Shown in pieces: positions 34,701 through 41,786 of a stretch of DNA of 64,000 bases. A program made the position numbers and the translations under genes. The stretch's first letter is position 1; every line of letters begins with the position of its first letter. Source of the DNA: CAIVVT01 sp963757265 (GTDB taxonomy: Bacteria; Acidobacteriota; Terriglobia; Bryobacterales; Bryobacteraceae); the NCBI GenBank assembly GCA_963757265.1, contig CAVWRA010000006.1, positions 1,116,001 to 1,180,000 of the forward strand. The letters run 5' to 3'. The notes below the pieces were generated by a model. That model had not been told where the DNA came from and ran no database searches. It saw only the letters and a program-made list of their open reading frames with translations.

Positions 34701-35242
34701 TGGGCGGTGAGCAGAGCGGGCACATCGTGTCAGTGGGCTACGAGACGTACCTGAAACTGCTCGACGAGACGGCGCACGAGCTGCGCGGCGAAAAGGTCGC
34801 ACCGGAGGTTCATTCGGCGCTCAACCTGGGCCTCGACATCCGCATCCCGCCGGACTACATCGCGGACGAACAGCAGCGGCTGAAGGCCTACAAGCGGATC
34901 GCCGATTCGGGCGATCCGGAGAAGGCGCGGATCCTGCTGGAAGAGTTGTCGGACCGCTACGGAGAGCCTCCCGAGCCGGTGCGGCACCTGGTGGCATTCT
35001 CAGAGCTGAAGACCCTGGCCCAGAGAATCGGCGTCGAGACGGTTGACCAGCGTGGAGGGGGCGTGAACATCAAGTTCCATCCCGGCGCGCAGGTGGACCC
35101 GCAGAGTCTGATGCGGCTTGTGGCCGGCACCGAAGGCGCCTCGTTCACTCCGGCCGGCGTGCTGCGTCTGCCGCAACCGCTGGAGGAGGCGGGAGCAATG
35201 CTCCAGCGCTTGCGTGGGGCGCTGGAGGGCCTGCAGGCGTAA
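31769..35242 (+). CDS. mfd: Transcription-repair coupling factor Mfd
   Basis: 1157 residues from GTG 31769 (in-frame TTG at 31742 is possible). UvrB-homology region (residues ~20-300: LDTLPGQNLSPHSE, GGILDVFPAEAHKPARIEFFGD), then the RNA-polymerase-interaction (CarD-like) domain at ~475-550 (LKPGDYVVHAQHGIGKYLG). The RecG-like translocase follows, with GDVGFGKTEVA, DEEQRFGVRHKE, SATPIPRTLHM and QLRGRVGRSNRRAYAYLL. A C-terminal TRCF domain ends the protein. It pushes stalled RNA polymerase off lesions and recruits UvrA. The start overlaps a 12-codon upstream frame. Confidence 0.96.
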   Translation: MIHPGIREQFHSLTRHPAFQELVRRLSVESSGRSQLAGLTPTAKALHLSLLWQALEQPLLVVTESPRTAENLHALLETFHELLHAGRGAPPPLLVPALDTLPGQNLSPHSELKAGRAVALYRMAGGKFSIAVAPVASALLRTGDAAACRRLALTVRVNDEIPMEDLAAHLESIGYERREPVEMEGEYSIRGGILDVFPAEAHKPARIEFFGDTVESLRRFDVETQRSVLRVEDVTLLPLEEAPRTRALLSRLAERLGRDDIVPGEVFGGWEFALPLVEPRQGSLEDLARDTVMIWDEPESLQTAVERLWKRLEQLAPQAACPPEQVFFHWGEFAARHPQRREVELRELSLEGAALHEANPPLEIRSRPPMVFRNNMRAAAEEARALVAGGWRVAFFAPAQGEVERLADIFGEYSLPYQLGIDVKGTTPDYLSERAYMASHLASVYLVQGSVPHGTLLSESQLALFGYRDLFEVSEEAQAARQRTRVALFTPETLDLKPGDYVVHAQHGIGKYLGVRQIKAGRTAEDFMLLEYAGESKLYVPLTRLDLIQKYRGAGEAPPQIDRLGGVTWARTKSRVKAKMRDMAEELLKLYAERRMAEGFAFSTESNWQREFEDSFEYAPTRDQLQATAEIKRDMESTSPMDRLLCGDVGFGKTEVAMRAAFKALGDGKQVAVLAPTTVLALQHCETFQRRFAAFPVRIEMLSRFRSNKEIKATLADLAAGKVDILIGTHRLLSKDVVFSDLGLLVVDEEQRFGVRHKERLKQLRRNIDVLTMSATPIPRTLHMSLLGLRDMSVIETAPKDRLAVQTVVAKFNAELVKTAIEQELSRGGQVYFVHNRVESIWSRAAWIQEQAPRARVAVGHGQMGEQELERVLLSFMHCQADVLVCTTIVENGLDIPLANTMIVENSQNYGLSDLYQLRGRVGRSNRRAYAYLLVPEDGELSEVARKRLAALKEFSDLGAGFKIAALDLELRGAGNLLGGEQSGHIVSVGYETYLKLLDETAHELRGEKVAPEVHSALNLGLDIRIPPDYIADEQQRLKAYKRIADSGDPEKARILLEELSDRYGEPPEPVRHLVAFSELKTLAQRIGVETVDQRGGGVNIKFHPGAQVDPQSLMRLVAGTEGASFTPAGVLRLPQPLEEAGAMLQRLRGALEGLQA

Positions 35243-35398
35243 GCCGCCCGGCACAGTTTAGCTACTGTTAACGCAACCAGGCGGAACTTCAGGCCGCGGC
35301 GCGCGTAAGAGACAATGGCGGACTTTGCGTGGGCCTGTTGTGTCCGTGGATCGGCCGGCTCGACGCAGCGGATACTGGGAAACGAGAGGAGCGCCGCG

Positions 35399-35716
35399 AT
35401 GGATCAATTCAAGGTCATCACCGAGGAGATCCGGGTCCTGGGCAAAGATGCCGTAGAACTGGTCGGCCGGCTGCTGCACGAGGGCAACGTGCGGCGGGTG
35501 ATCGTGCGCGACGCCCAGGGCCACACGTTCATGGAAGTGCCGGTTGTGGTCGCGGCGGCAGGCGTGATCGTCGCTCCGGTGCTGGCCGCGGTCGGCGCAT
35601 TGGCCGCTCTCGTCGCCGATTTTCAGATCGTGGTCGAACGGGTCGAACGCGAGGCGCCGCCCGCGAACCCGGCTCCTCCAGAAGAGACGGCCGCGAAGCC
35701 GCCTGCCGAAGGTTGA
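35399..35716 (+). CDS. DUF4342-type small membrane protein
   Basis: 105 residues from ATG 35399, preceded by GAGAGGAG. The layout EEIRVLGKDAVELVGRLLHE, then VRRVIVRDAQGHTFMEVP and a single membrane span (VVVAAAGVIVAPVLAAVGAL), is that of DUF4342 proteins, in which a short soluble helix-strand unit precedes one membrane helix. A Pro/Glu-rich tail follows. Role unknown. It lies 157 nt after mfd. Confidence 0.68.
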   Translation: MDQFKVITEEIRVLGKDAVELVGRLLHEGNVRRVIVRDAQGHTFMEVPVVVAAAGVIVAPVLAAVGALAALVADFQIVVERVEREAPPANPAPPEETAAKPPAEG

Positions 35717-36089
35717 GACTCCATCACCGCGCAACGCCCGTCGCCGCCGGCGCTGAGGCGGTGCGCCAAACTGTCGTCCGGCAGATCAGTAGCCGCTCCC
35801 CGCGCCAGCAAGAAAGAGTTGCAGCGAGAGGAGCATCCCGTCCTTGCCGGCCTGGTCGGTGAAGCCCGTGAGGTTGATCGTCTCCCCGGAGCGGAGGCGC
35901 CGGCCGACGGCTGTCGAGCGGCGGGCGCCGAGCTGGGTACCGGGCTCTGTGCGCGGTTCACGCTGAGTTACACTCCCAAGCACGGCAGCGGGCTGAATCA
36001 GGCAGAAACGGCCATTGTCCTGGTCACCAGCCACGAGTACAGCCCTTCCATCACGGCCCGATCATCACACCTTGTTATCATCGGAGTCC
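35717..36089. other. Intergenic stretch, nothing recognised
   Basis: About 370 nt between the DUF4342 gene and dapD. Overlapping open frames on both strands have no start signals or family resemblance. Confidence 0.5.
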
Positions 36090-36938
36090 GTGGAGCATTT
36101 TCGATCCGCCACTCTCGAAGAGTTGCAGCGGCGCGTTGAAGAGCTGTACGCCGATTCGCTCGCACTCCGGAATTCTGAAGTCGAAGCGCTGCTCGGAGAG
36201 GTGCGACGCCGCATCAACCTGGGCGAACTCCGTTCCGCAACCCTCGAAGGCGAATGGAAGGCCATTCCATGGCTGCGCAAGGCGCTGGCGCTGCACACCC
36301 GATTCGGCCGCCTGGAACAGGCCGCACCTGGCGCTCCCGTGGATCTCGATCTGCTCCCGCGCCGCCGCTTCTCGATCAACGACGGTGTCCGGGTGACCGA
36401 TGCTTCCTGCTTTGTGCGCGACGGCGCCTATCTCGCGCCCGGCGTTACGCTGCTGCCCGCTGCGGTGGTGCAGATGGGCGCCTGGATCGGTCCCGGCGCG
36501 GTGATCCACAATGCCGCGGGCGTCGGCGTGTGCGCGGTGGTGGGACAAAGAGCGCAGGTGGGCGCGGGAGCGCAGATCCAGGGGCACATCCTCCCGCACG
36601 ACGCGCTGCCCGCGATCATCGGCGACGGTGCGACGATCGGCGCCAACTGCGTAATCGGAAACAGAGTCGTCATTGGACCCGAGGCCATGGTGCTGGCCGG
36701 AACGATTCTGATGCAGTACACGCCGATCTTCGATCCGGTGAAGAAGCAGCGCGTGGCCGGAACCGATACTACGCCGTTGGTCGTGCCGCCAAAAGCCATC
36801 GTCGCGCCGGGCTCGCGCGCCATGGCGCACGGCGTTCCGAGCGACCTCCTGATGAGCGCCGCCGTCGGGGTGATCGTCGGCTACACCGATGATCCGAACC
36901 TGCCGGTGCACTTCCTCGACAAACTACTTGAGAAGTGA
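36090..36938 (+). CDS. dapD: Tetrahydrodipicolinate N-succinyltransferase
   Basis: 282 residues from GTG 36090, with GGAG close upstream. A helical N-terminal domain (residues 1-100) is followed by left-handed beta-helix hexapeptide turns (GAYLAPGVTLLPAAVVQMGAW, ATIGANCVIGNRVVIGPEA). The C-terminal cap includes GTDTTPLVVPPKAIVAPGSR. This matches DapD, which succinylates tetrahydrodipicolinate in the lysine/diaminopimelate pathway. Its 3' end overlaps the convergent membrane-protein gene by 15 nt. Confidence 0.85.
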   Translation: MEHFRSATLEELQRRVEELYADSLALRNSEVEALLGEVRRRINLGELRSATLEGEWKAIPWLRKALALHTRFGRLEQAAPGAPVDLDLLPRRRFSINDGVRVTDASCFVRDGAYLAPGVTLLPAAVVQMGAWIGPGAVIHNAAGVGVCAVVGQRAQVGAGAQIQGHILPHDALPAIIGDGATIGANCVIGNRVVIGPEAMVLAGTILMQYTPIFDPVKKQRVAGTDTTPLVVPPKAIVAPGSRAMAHGVPSDLLMSAAVGVIVGYTDDPNLPVHFLDKLLEK

Positions 36939-37415
36939 TTCGCCGCGCAGAAACGTATTGATGCGCGCTGCGGCCTGATCGTAGCCGTCGCGATCGGTGG
37001 ACAGTCCGAGCCTGCAAAGAGAGCCGTCTTCAAAGCGCAGCACGAGCTGGCGCGTGGTGTTTTTCGTCACAACGATATCGGCCACCGGGGCGTTGCGCCA
37101 CGCGATGCGCCGCTCGCTTGCGAGGTGGCCGAACCAGGTGCGGCGGATGGTAGCGGCCGACTGGGCGCGGTCCAACCGGGTTTCGTAGTGGAGGCCGATC
37201 AGCCATACACCGAGTAGAATGCAGATGCCAGTACAGCAGATGGCCACGGCCAGCGGCGTGCGATAAGCGGCGCGCCACCGGAGGATGATGGCGATGATCA
37301 TTCCGGCCAGGCCGCTGAGGATCGCGCACCAGCCGGCGAGCAGGTAGGGCAACTCCTCGACGGAGAGAACGCCGGGGGCCGGCTCGGTAATGTTGAAGGC
37401 GATGTCGGGTGTCAC
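36924..37415 (-). CDS. Two-span membrane protein, last gene of the VgrG operon
   Basis: 163 residues from GTG 37415; the start overlaps the previous stop as GTGA. Two membrane helices (YLLAGWCAILSGLAGMIIAIIL and AVAICCTGICILLGVWLIGL) are followed by a soluble tail of ~85 residues (IVVTKNTTRQLVLRFEDGSL) that could be a small beta domain. No family recognised. Membrane proteins at the end of VgrG cargo operons are often immunity proteins; here this is only inference from position. It is convergent with dapD. Confidence 0.6.
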   Translation of the reverse strand: MTPDIAFNITEPAPGVLSVEELPYLLAGWCAILSGLAGMIIAIILRWRAAYRTPLAVAICCTGICILLGVWLIGLHYETRLDRAQSAATIRRTWFGHLASERRIAWRNAPVADIVVTKNTTRQLVLRFEDGSLCRLGLSTDRDGYDQAAARINTFLRGESLLK

Positions 37416-38125
37416 GTGTCTGCGCCCTGTTCCAGGCGCCAGCCCAATTGGCGAAAGACGGCATCGAGCGGGTCCGGCGAGATGAGGAGCAGGCCGTTGT
37501 CCTCGGCGCTCTCGCGAACGTAGTAACGGACTCGGCCGAACAGGATGCCCGCGACATCCTCGCCGATGGCGGCGAGCGTCGAGCCTTCTATCAGCGGGAA
37601 ATGGAACGGGTAGGCTTTCTGGAGCGGCTCCTCGATGAAGGTCTGGAAGTAGTCTTCGCAGGCGCGATAGTGCTGTTCCGGGTCGCCGGCGATGCCGCAG
37701 TAAAGCAGCGCCCCGCGGCCGCCCATCAAGGGTGGGACATTGGCCAGCGCGGGGGGAGCGCCCTTCAGGCGCACGAGCATGACGACCGGTGGCCGGGGAA
37801 ACTCGCCGGGAACGGTGGCCTCAAACTCCTCGACGGTCCAAACGGCCGGCGGCGGCCGATTCGGCCAGACGCCGAGGCCGAACAGCGGCTGCCAGTCGCG
37901 GCCATTCTTCGACAGCTGCTTGCTTGCTGCATCGTAGTGCAGCATCCAGAACTGGAGGAGCGTTTCGCGCGGGCCGGGATAGCGCGCATCGAGCGCCGTG
38001 AGCAGGCGTTGGAGGAGTTCGACATAGGCGATGCGGTCATCGCCTTTGAGCGGGAACTGGATGCCGCCGAGCAGGTACGTGTAGAGGCGATGCCTGCTGG
38101 GAAGTTGTCGAATGAGCGCGCTCAT
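37412..38125 (-). CDS. VgrG-operon protein of unknown function, shares C-terminal module with its neighbour
   Basis: 237 residues from ATG 38125, overlapping the previous stop as ATGA. No signal peptide or membrane span. It begins MSALIRQLPSRHRLYTYLLG and has LFGLGVWPNRPPPAVWTVEE and LPPVVMLVRLKG-like segments that I cannot place in a family. Its C terminus, EDVAGILFGRVRYYVRESAE continuing DNGLLLIS, lines up with the end of the 307-residue protein upstream. The two therefore look like distant paralogues. The longer upstream open frame is the neighbour's shadow. Confidence 0.7.
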   Translation of the reverse strand: MSALIRQLPSRHRLYTYLLGGIQFPLKGDDRIAYVELLQRLLTALDARYPGPRETLLQFWMLHYDAASKQLSKNGRDWQPLFGLGVWPNRPPPAVWTVEEFEATVPGEFPRPPVVMLVRLKGAPPALANVPPLMGGRGALLYCGIAGDPEQHYRACEDYFQTFIEEPLQKAYPFHFPLIEGSTLAAIGEDVAGILFGRVRYYVRESAEDNGLLLISPDPLDAVFRQLGWRLEQGADT

Positions 38126-39045
38126 GACTGCTCCGGATAGATCATCTGCTCGTCGGTCATTTGGCGGCAGATCTCTGAGATCACCTTGCGAATCGGCTTG
38201 CCGGAGGCGACCAGAATGCCCTGGTCGGCCGGGCTCTCGGTGATGAAGACGTCGCAGATATCGAACAACTTCACCACTTCTTCTACGGGAAGCGTGAAGA
38301 AGTCGCTGCTTTTCCAACGCGGAAGAATGCAGAGCAGGCCGCGATACTCGAGGCGTTGCTCCCAGCCGGTTCCAAAGTACTCCTTGCTCTTCTTGAGAAA
38401 AGGCGCCTGAAGCCCGTAGGCGATGGCGAGTTTGCCTTCGAGATCCTGTTCCTGGGCCATCTGCTGATAGGCGGGATGCTTCTTCACGCCCGAGGGAATG
38501 CGCAGCGGCGGCGGCATGGTGGCCGGATCGGGCTTCACCAGCATCACCGTCATGCCGCCGAAGCCCCAGAATGCGTTCATCTGTTTTGCGAAGAGCTTGG
38601 CCACAAAGTAGTAGCAGAAGCCGGCGCTGAAGCGTTTGAGGTCGAACGTCGCGCGCTGGTTGCGCAGGTCCTCGATGTACTTCATGTCCATCTCGGTGGG
38701 CAGCGCAGCGCCGGGTGCGCGGCTCATCGTCATGATTGGGTTGAAGTCGAGGGCGTTCTGGATGAACGCGTCGTGGACGTGTTCGTGAATCACGGTGGCT
38801 TCGAGGAACAGCTCGGCGGAGACCTCGCCATTGGGCCCAAGCCGGTTCTTCAATTCCGCGATGAAGCGCCGCATCCAGTCGCGCTCCGCCTGGCGGGCGG
38901 GAAAGCTGGAAGGCAGCCAGTAGAGTTCACAGCGGGTGAGCGCGTCGGCGAAAGAAAAGGGCGCGATGGGCTCGCTGCCTTCCGCTTCCGAAAGCCGGCT
39001 GGGATGGGAGGGTGGAGTTTCAGGGTCGATAGCCATGGGGTTCAC
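38122..39045 (-). CDS. VgrG-operon protein with HExxH motif, unknown function
   Basis: 307 residues from GTG 39045 (GTGA overlap with the previous stop); ATG 39036 is the alternative. An acidic, proline-rich start is followed by SFADALTRCELYWLPSSF. Near residue 88 is FLEATVIHEHVHDAF, which contains HEHVH, a fit to the HExxH zinc-peptidase motif. No clear third ligand is visible. The C terminus, EEVVKLFDICDVFITESPAD continuing QGILVASG, resembles the end of the next protein. It is the best candidate for a cargo enzyme of the VgrG spike, but that is inference. Confidence 0.65.
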   Translation of the reverse strand: MNPMAIDPETPPSHPSRLSEAEGSEPIAPFSFADALTRCELYWLPSSFPARQAERDWMRRFIAELKNRLGPNGEVSAELFLEATVIHEHVHDAFIQNALDFNPIMTMSRAPGAALPTEMDMKYIEDLRNQRATFDLKRFSAGFCYYFVAKLFAKQMNAFWGFGGMTVMLVKPDPATMPPPLRIPSGVKKHPAYQQMAQEQDLEGKLAIAYGLQAPFLKKSKEYFGTGWEQRLEYRGLLCILPRWKSSDFFTLPVEEVVKLFDICDVFITESPADQGILVASGKPIRKVISEICRQMTDEQMIYPEQS

Positions 39046-39785
39046 AACGCGTACGAGTTCACAGCGAGCGAGATGACAGTGATCTGGACGGCAGTGTCGA
39101 GTTCCATCGCCTCCACATAGCCGCGCATGGCCTCGATGTCGCCCTTCATCGCGCGGAGCTTAGCTTCCAAGGCGCGGTTGCCGTTGTCGAGAATCTCAAA
39201 GTGGACATTGATGGTGATGTAAGAGAAGTTGAGGATCGGGATCAGGTTGATGTACGTCGGCGTGATCGAGTTATACGAGACGAAGAACTGGAAGTAGAAC
39301 ACGCCGATGTTATTCAGGCTGTTGCCCGCCCAGAGTCTCTGCATGATGGCGTGCATGTACACGCCCGGCTCGAAGCGGCATTGCGGCGAGGCGTGCGTAG
39401 CGACGTGGTTCGACGTGTAAGTGTAGGCCGCCGCGCCCACGTAGGTGCGGACCGTGGAGCCGACCACCGTCTTCGTGTAGTTGCTCGCCACCGTGCCAGT
39501 GACGCTGCCGAGCGTGCTGAGCGTACGGTTGCCGATGACGTTGCGCGTCTCGTCGGCGAGGATCGTGGTCTTGACGTTGGAATTAGTCTGCTCGGTGAAG
39601 CTCCCATCGATTTGCTGCCAGCGATCGCCGTGGACGAGCTTGCAGTCGAGGCCCGTGGTCCCGGCCACTGCCGTCGCGCTCGTCATTGCGCCGTAAGAAA
39701 GGGCCTTTCCGCCCGGCAGGCTCTTGTCGGTGCCTGGATCGTTGACCTTGCGGCCGACCTTGGTGGACTTGTCGAAAACTGGCAT
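39042..39785 (-). CDS. Needle-like protein next to VgrG (possible spike extension)
   Basis: 247 residues from ATG 39785, with AAAGGAGGAATC upstream, 10 nt after the vgrG stop. Residues ~70-130 are a run of short Thr/Val/Asn/Gly-rich strands (DETRNVIGNRTLSTLGSVTG, TKTVVGSTVRTYVGA), the pattern of the Gp5/VgrG C-terminal beta-prism. The neighbouring VgrG has only a stub of this needle. The second half is aromatic (YFQFFVSYNSITPTYIN) and ends in a helix. I infer a separate needle or tip piece. No PAAR motif was seen. Confidence 0.6.
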   Translation of the reverse strand: MPVFDKSTKVGRKVNDPGTDKSLPGGKALSYGAMTSATAVAGTTGLDCKLVHGDRWQQIDGSFTEQTNSNVKTTILADETRNVIGNRTLSTLGSVTGTVASNYTKTVVGSTVRTYVGAAAYTYTSNHVATHASPQCRFEPGVYMHAIMQRLWAGNSLNNIGVFYFQFFVSYNSITPTYINLIPILNFSYITINVHFEILDNGNRALEAKLRAMKGDIEAMRGYVEAMELDTAVQITVISLAVNSYAL

Positions 39786-39795
39786 GATTCCTCCT

Positions 39796-41388
39796 TTACC
39801 CGACCTCGCGGGAGTAGAAAGCGCTTTGCAGGTGGATCCGTCCGCCTGCGGTGATCACGATATCTCCATCCGAGTGGAGACTTAAGGTAGCTCTGCCTGA
39901 CTCATTACTCGACTCCGTCAACATGATTTTGACGTGCTTCGGAGTGGCCAGCGAGATCGTCTCTTTCCCATCCTTGTCGACGATGGCGATCCGATGCCCG
40001 CTCTTGGTTACGATGCGCTTAACGTCATTGGGTTTCACGTCACTGCCCCAGAAGTCCTCGATGGGCGCCTTGTCCTGGCCGTTCCACGCGCACCCCAGGA
40101 TCCTGGGCCGCTCCGGGTCGCCGTCTTCAAACGTGACCCAGACTTCATCGCCAATCTCGGGCACGAAGTAAAACCCTCTATCGGCACCGGCGTGGGGTGT
40201 AATCATTCTGGCCCAACTCGTTTCGCCGTCCTCCTGCCAGAAGAACTGAATACGGACTGATCCCAATCCCAGCGGATCCTGGTTGTCGACTACCCGCGCG
40301 GGCACGACGTTGAACCACGGTTTGAACTGCGGCGCCTTGGGGTTGGTGTACTTCTTCCACGGCGTGCACCAGAATTCGTTCGAATAACCGTCCGGATTCC
40401 AGGTGTGAATCACTTTAGTGACACCATACATTCCATTCGCATCAAGGACGCCCTTGATCTCGACCTCGTTGCCCGGCAGCAGCTCTAGATTCCTGCTGAC
40501 TCCCTGGCAAGTAATGGCACCACCCATGGATCGCCGGCTTTCCTTCTTGAGTAGCTCTTCATACAGATCCAGGGTCGGTTTCCGCGATCGCTGGGCAATA
40601 TAGCCGGCCGGCAGATCGGCGGACTTCGACTGCACCGCTGCGGTCAGCGGACCGAGTGAGTCATAAAAAGCCGCGTCGTCCTGGACTTCGCTATAGACCT
40701 TACTCTCCATTTTTACGAAATCGTAATGCGCCCCGTTCATCGACGGCTGGCTGAGCCGGCCCTTCGCCTGGAAGCTGATCAAGCCATCATCCTCGCCGCG
40801 CCATTGAAGCTCCGCGCCGGGCTGAAACTGATCATCAACCTCGATGCCATCCTCGGTGGGACGCATCCAACCTTCCGCGTCATCCACCATCCGTTTGATG
40901 AATTCGAAATCCGTCTCGCCGTACTGGACATAGCTCAGGGTTTGCGTTGGATCGGGCAGCACCTTGGCGGAGAGGCTGGCGTCACCCGTCAACGTGGTGA
41001 TCACCTGTTCCATCGTCTTGCCGTGGTAGTAAGCCTGGCGCGGCGTCAGGTCGAGCTTGTAGCTCTTGGTCACGCCTACAAGGTGGATCGTGTAGCTCCC
41101 ATACACTTCATAATCTAGCTGGCTTTCCAGCACGAAGCCCGTGAAAGCCACGTGTTCCACCCCGGAAGGGTCGAATGTGGATGCCTTCAGCGGCTTCCCC
41201 AATGCGTCTTCGAAAGGAAATCGTTGATCCTCCGTCTGGCGGCAGACTACCTCGCACCACCAGTGGTCATTCAACTCCTGCCTGACGATGACTTGTTCGA
41301 GGATCGCGCCTTCGCTGAAATCGTCGAGCTGTTCTCCGTCAATGAATATCGTGATACGGCTCGGATCCGTGCTCTGGCTCGGGTTCAT
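39796..41388 (-). CDS. vgrG: VgrG-type tail spike protein
   Basis: 530 residues. The N-terminal ~350 residues fit the gp27/gp44-like ring (FTGFVLESQLDYEVYGSYTI, LSYVQYGETDFEFIKRMVDD). A gp5 OB-fold follows: DPLGLGSVRIQFFWQ, ARMITPHAGADRGFYFVPEI, GDEVWVTFEDGDPERPRILG. The C terminus is short (GRATLSLHSDGDIVITAGGR) and ends soon after. VgrG trimers form the puncturing spike of type VI and related contractile systems. No hcp, tssB/C, sheath, baseplate or tube gene is in the window. It begins a five-gene operon. Confidence 0.92.
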   Translation of the reverse strand: MNPSQSTDPSRITIFIDGEQLDDFSEGAILEQVIVRQELNDHWWCEVVCRQTEDQRFPFEDALGKPLKASTFDPSGVEHVAFTGFVLESQLDYEVYGSYTIHLVGVTKSYKLDLTPRQAYYHGKTMEQVITTLTGDASLSAKVLPDPTQTLSYVQYGETDFEFIKRMVDDAEGWMRPTEDGIEVDDQFQPGAELQWRGEDDGLISFQAKGRLSQPSMNGAHYDFVKMESKVYSEVQDDAAFYDSLGPLTAAVQSKSADLPAGYIAQRSRKPTLDLYEELLKKESRRSMGGAITCQGVSRNLELLPGNEVEIKGVLDANGMYGVTKVIHTWNPDGYSNEFWCTPWKKYTNPKAPQFKPWFNVVPARVVDNQDPLGLGSVRIQFFWQEDGETSWARMITPHAGADRGFYFVPEIGDEVWVTFEDGDPERPRILGCAWNGQDKAPIEDFWGSDVKPNDVKRIVTKSGHRIAIVDKDGKETISLATPKHVKIMLTESSNESGRATLSLHSDGDIVITAGGRIHLQSAFYSREVG

Positions 41389-41786
41389 GGCTTGTACTCA
41401 CTTTCCGGTAGGGAACGAGGCCTCTCGATCCGGACCAGCCGCCTTGAAACAAAGCGGCTGGTCTGCTTGGCAGCTGCGGTCTTCTGACCATGGACAGATG
41501 ACAGACAAGAACTTCCCGGCGATAGTACCATGCTGTCGGAATACTCGGCAAGCTCCTCTCAAATTCAGAGGGCCGCGTGAACCTCCGCAGCCAGGGGTGG
41601 CTCGGCTGTGCGGGAGTGACTCCGTATTCCATTGCTGCGGCCTGCGACTCTACCCGGCAAGCCGTAAATGACACCATGGTCCTGCACCTTCGAGGCGCAG
41701 AAGCGGAAAGGTGCGCAACTCTCTATGGATATGAATCTGCAGCCAGGACGTGCCGCACCCCCCCAAGCTCTCACCGGACTCAGTAC
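41389..41786 (-). other. Gap between kinase and vgrG, probably holds the vgrG promoter
   Basis: About 400 nt. Small open frames on both strands lack ribosome sites and family resemblance. As the five genes downstream are tightly packed, their promoter is most likely here, or they are read through from the kinase gene. I cannot point to a -10/-35 pair. Confidence 0.4.

Noticed and set aside
33008..34723. 571-residue open frame on the minus strand
   Set aside because: Antisense to mfd, no start signal and no domain.
41565..41774. 69-residue frame between kinase and vgrG
   Set aside because: No ribosome site, mixed composition, competing frames on the other strand.
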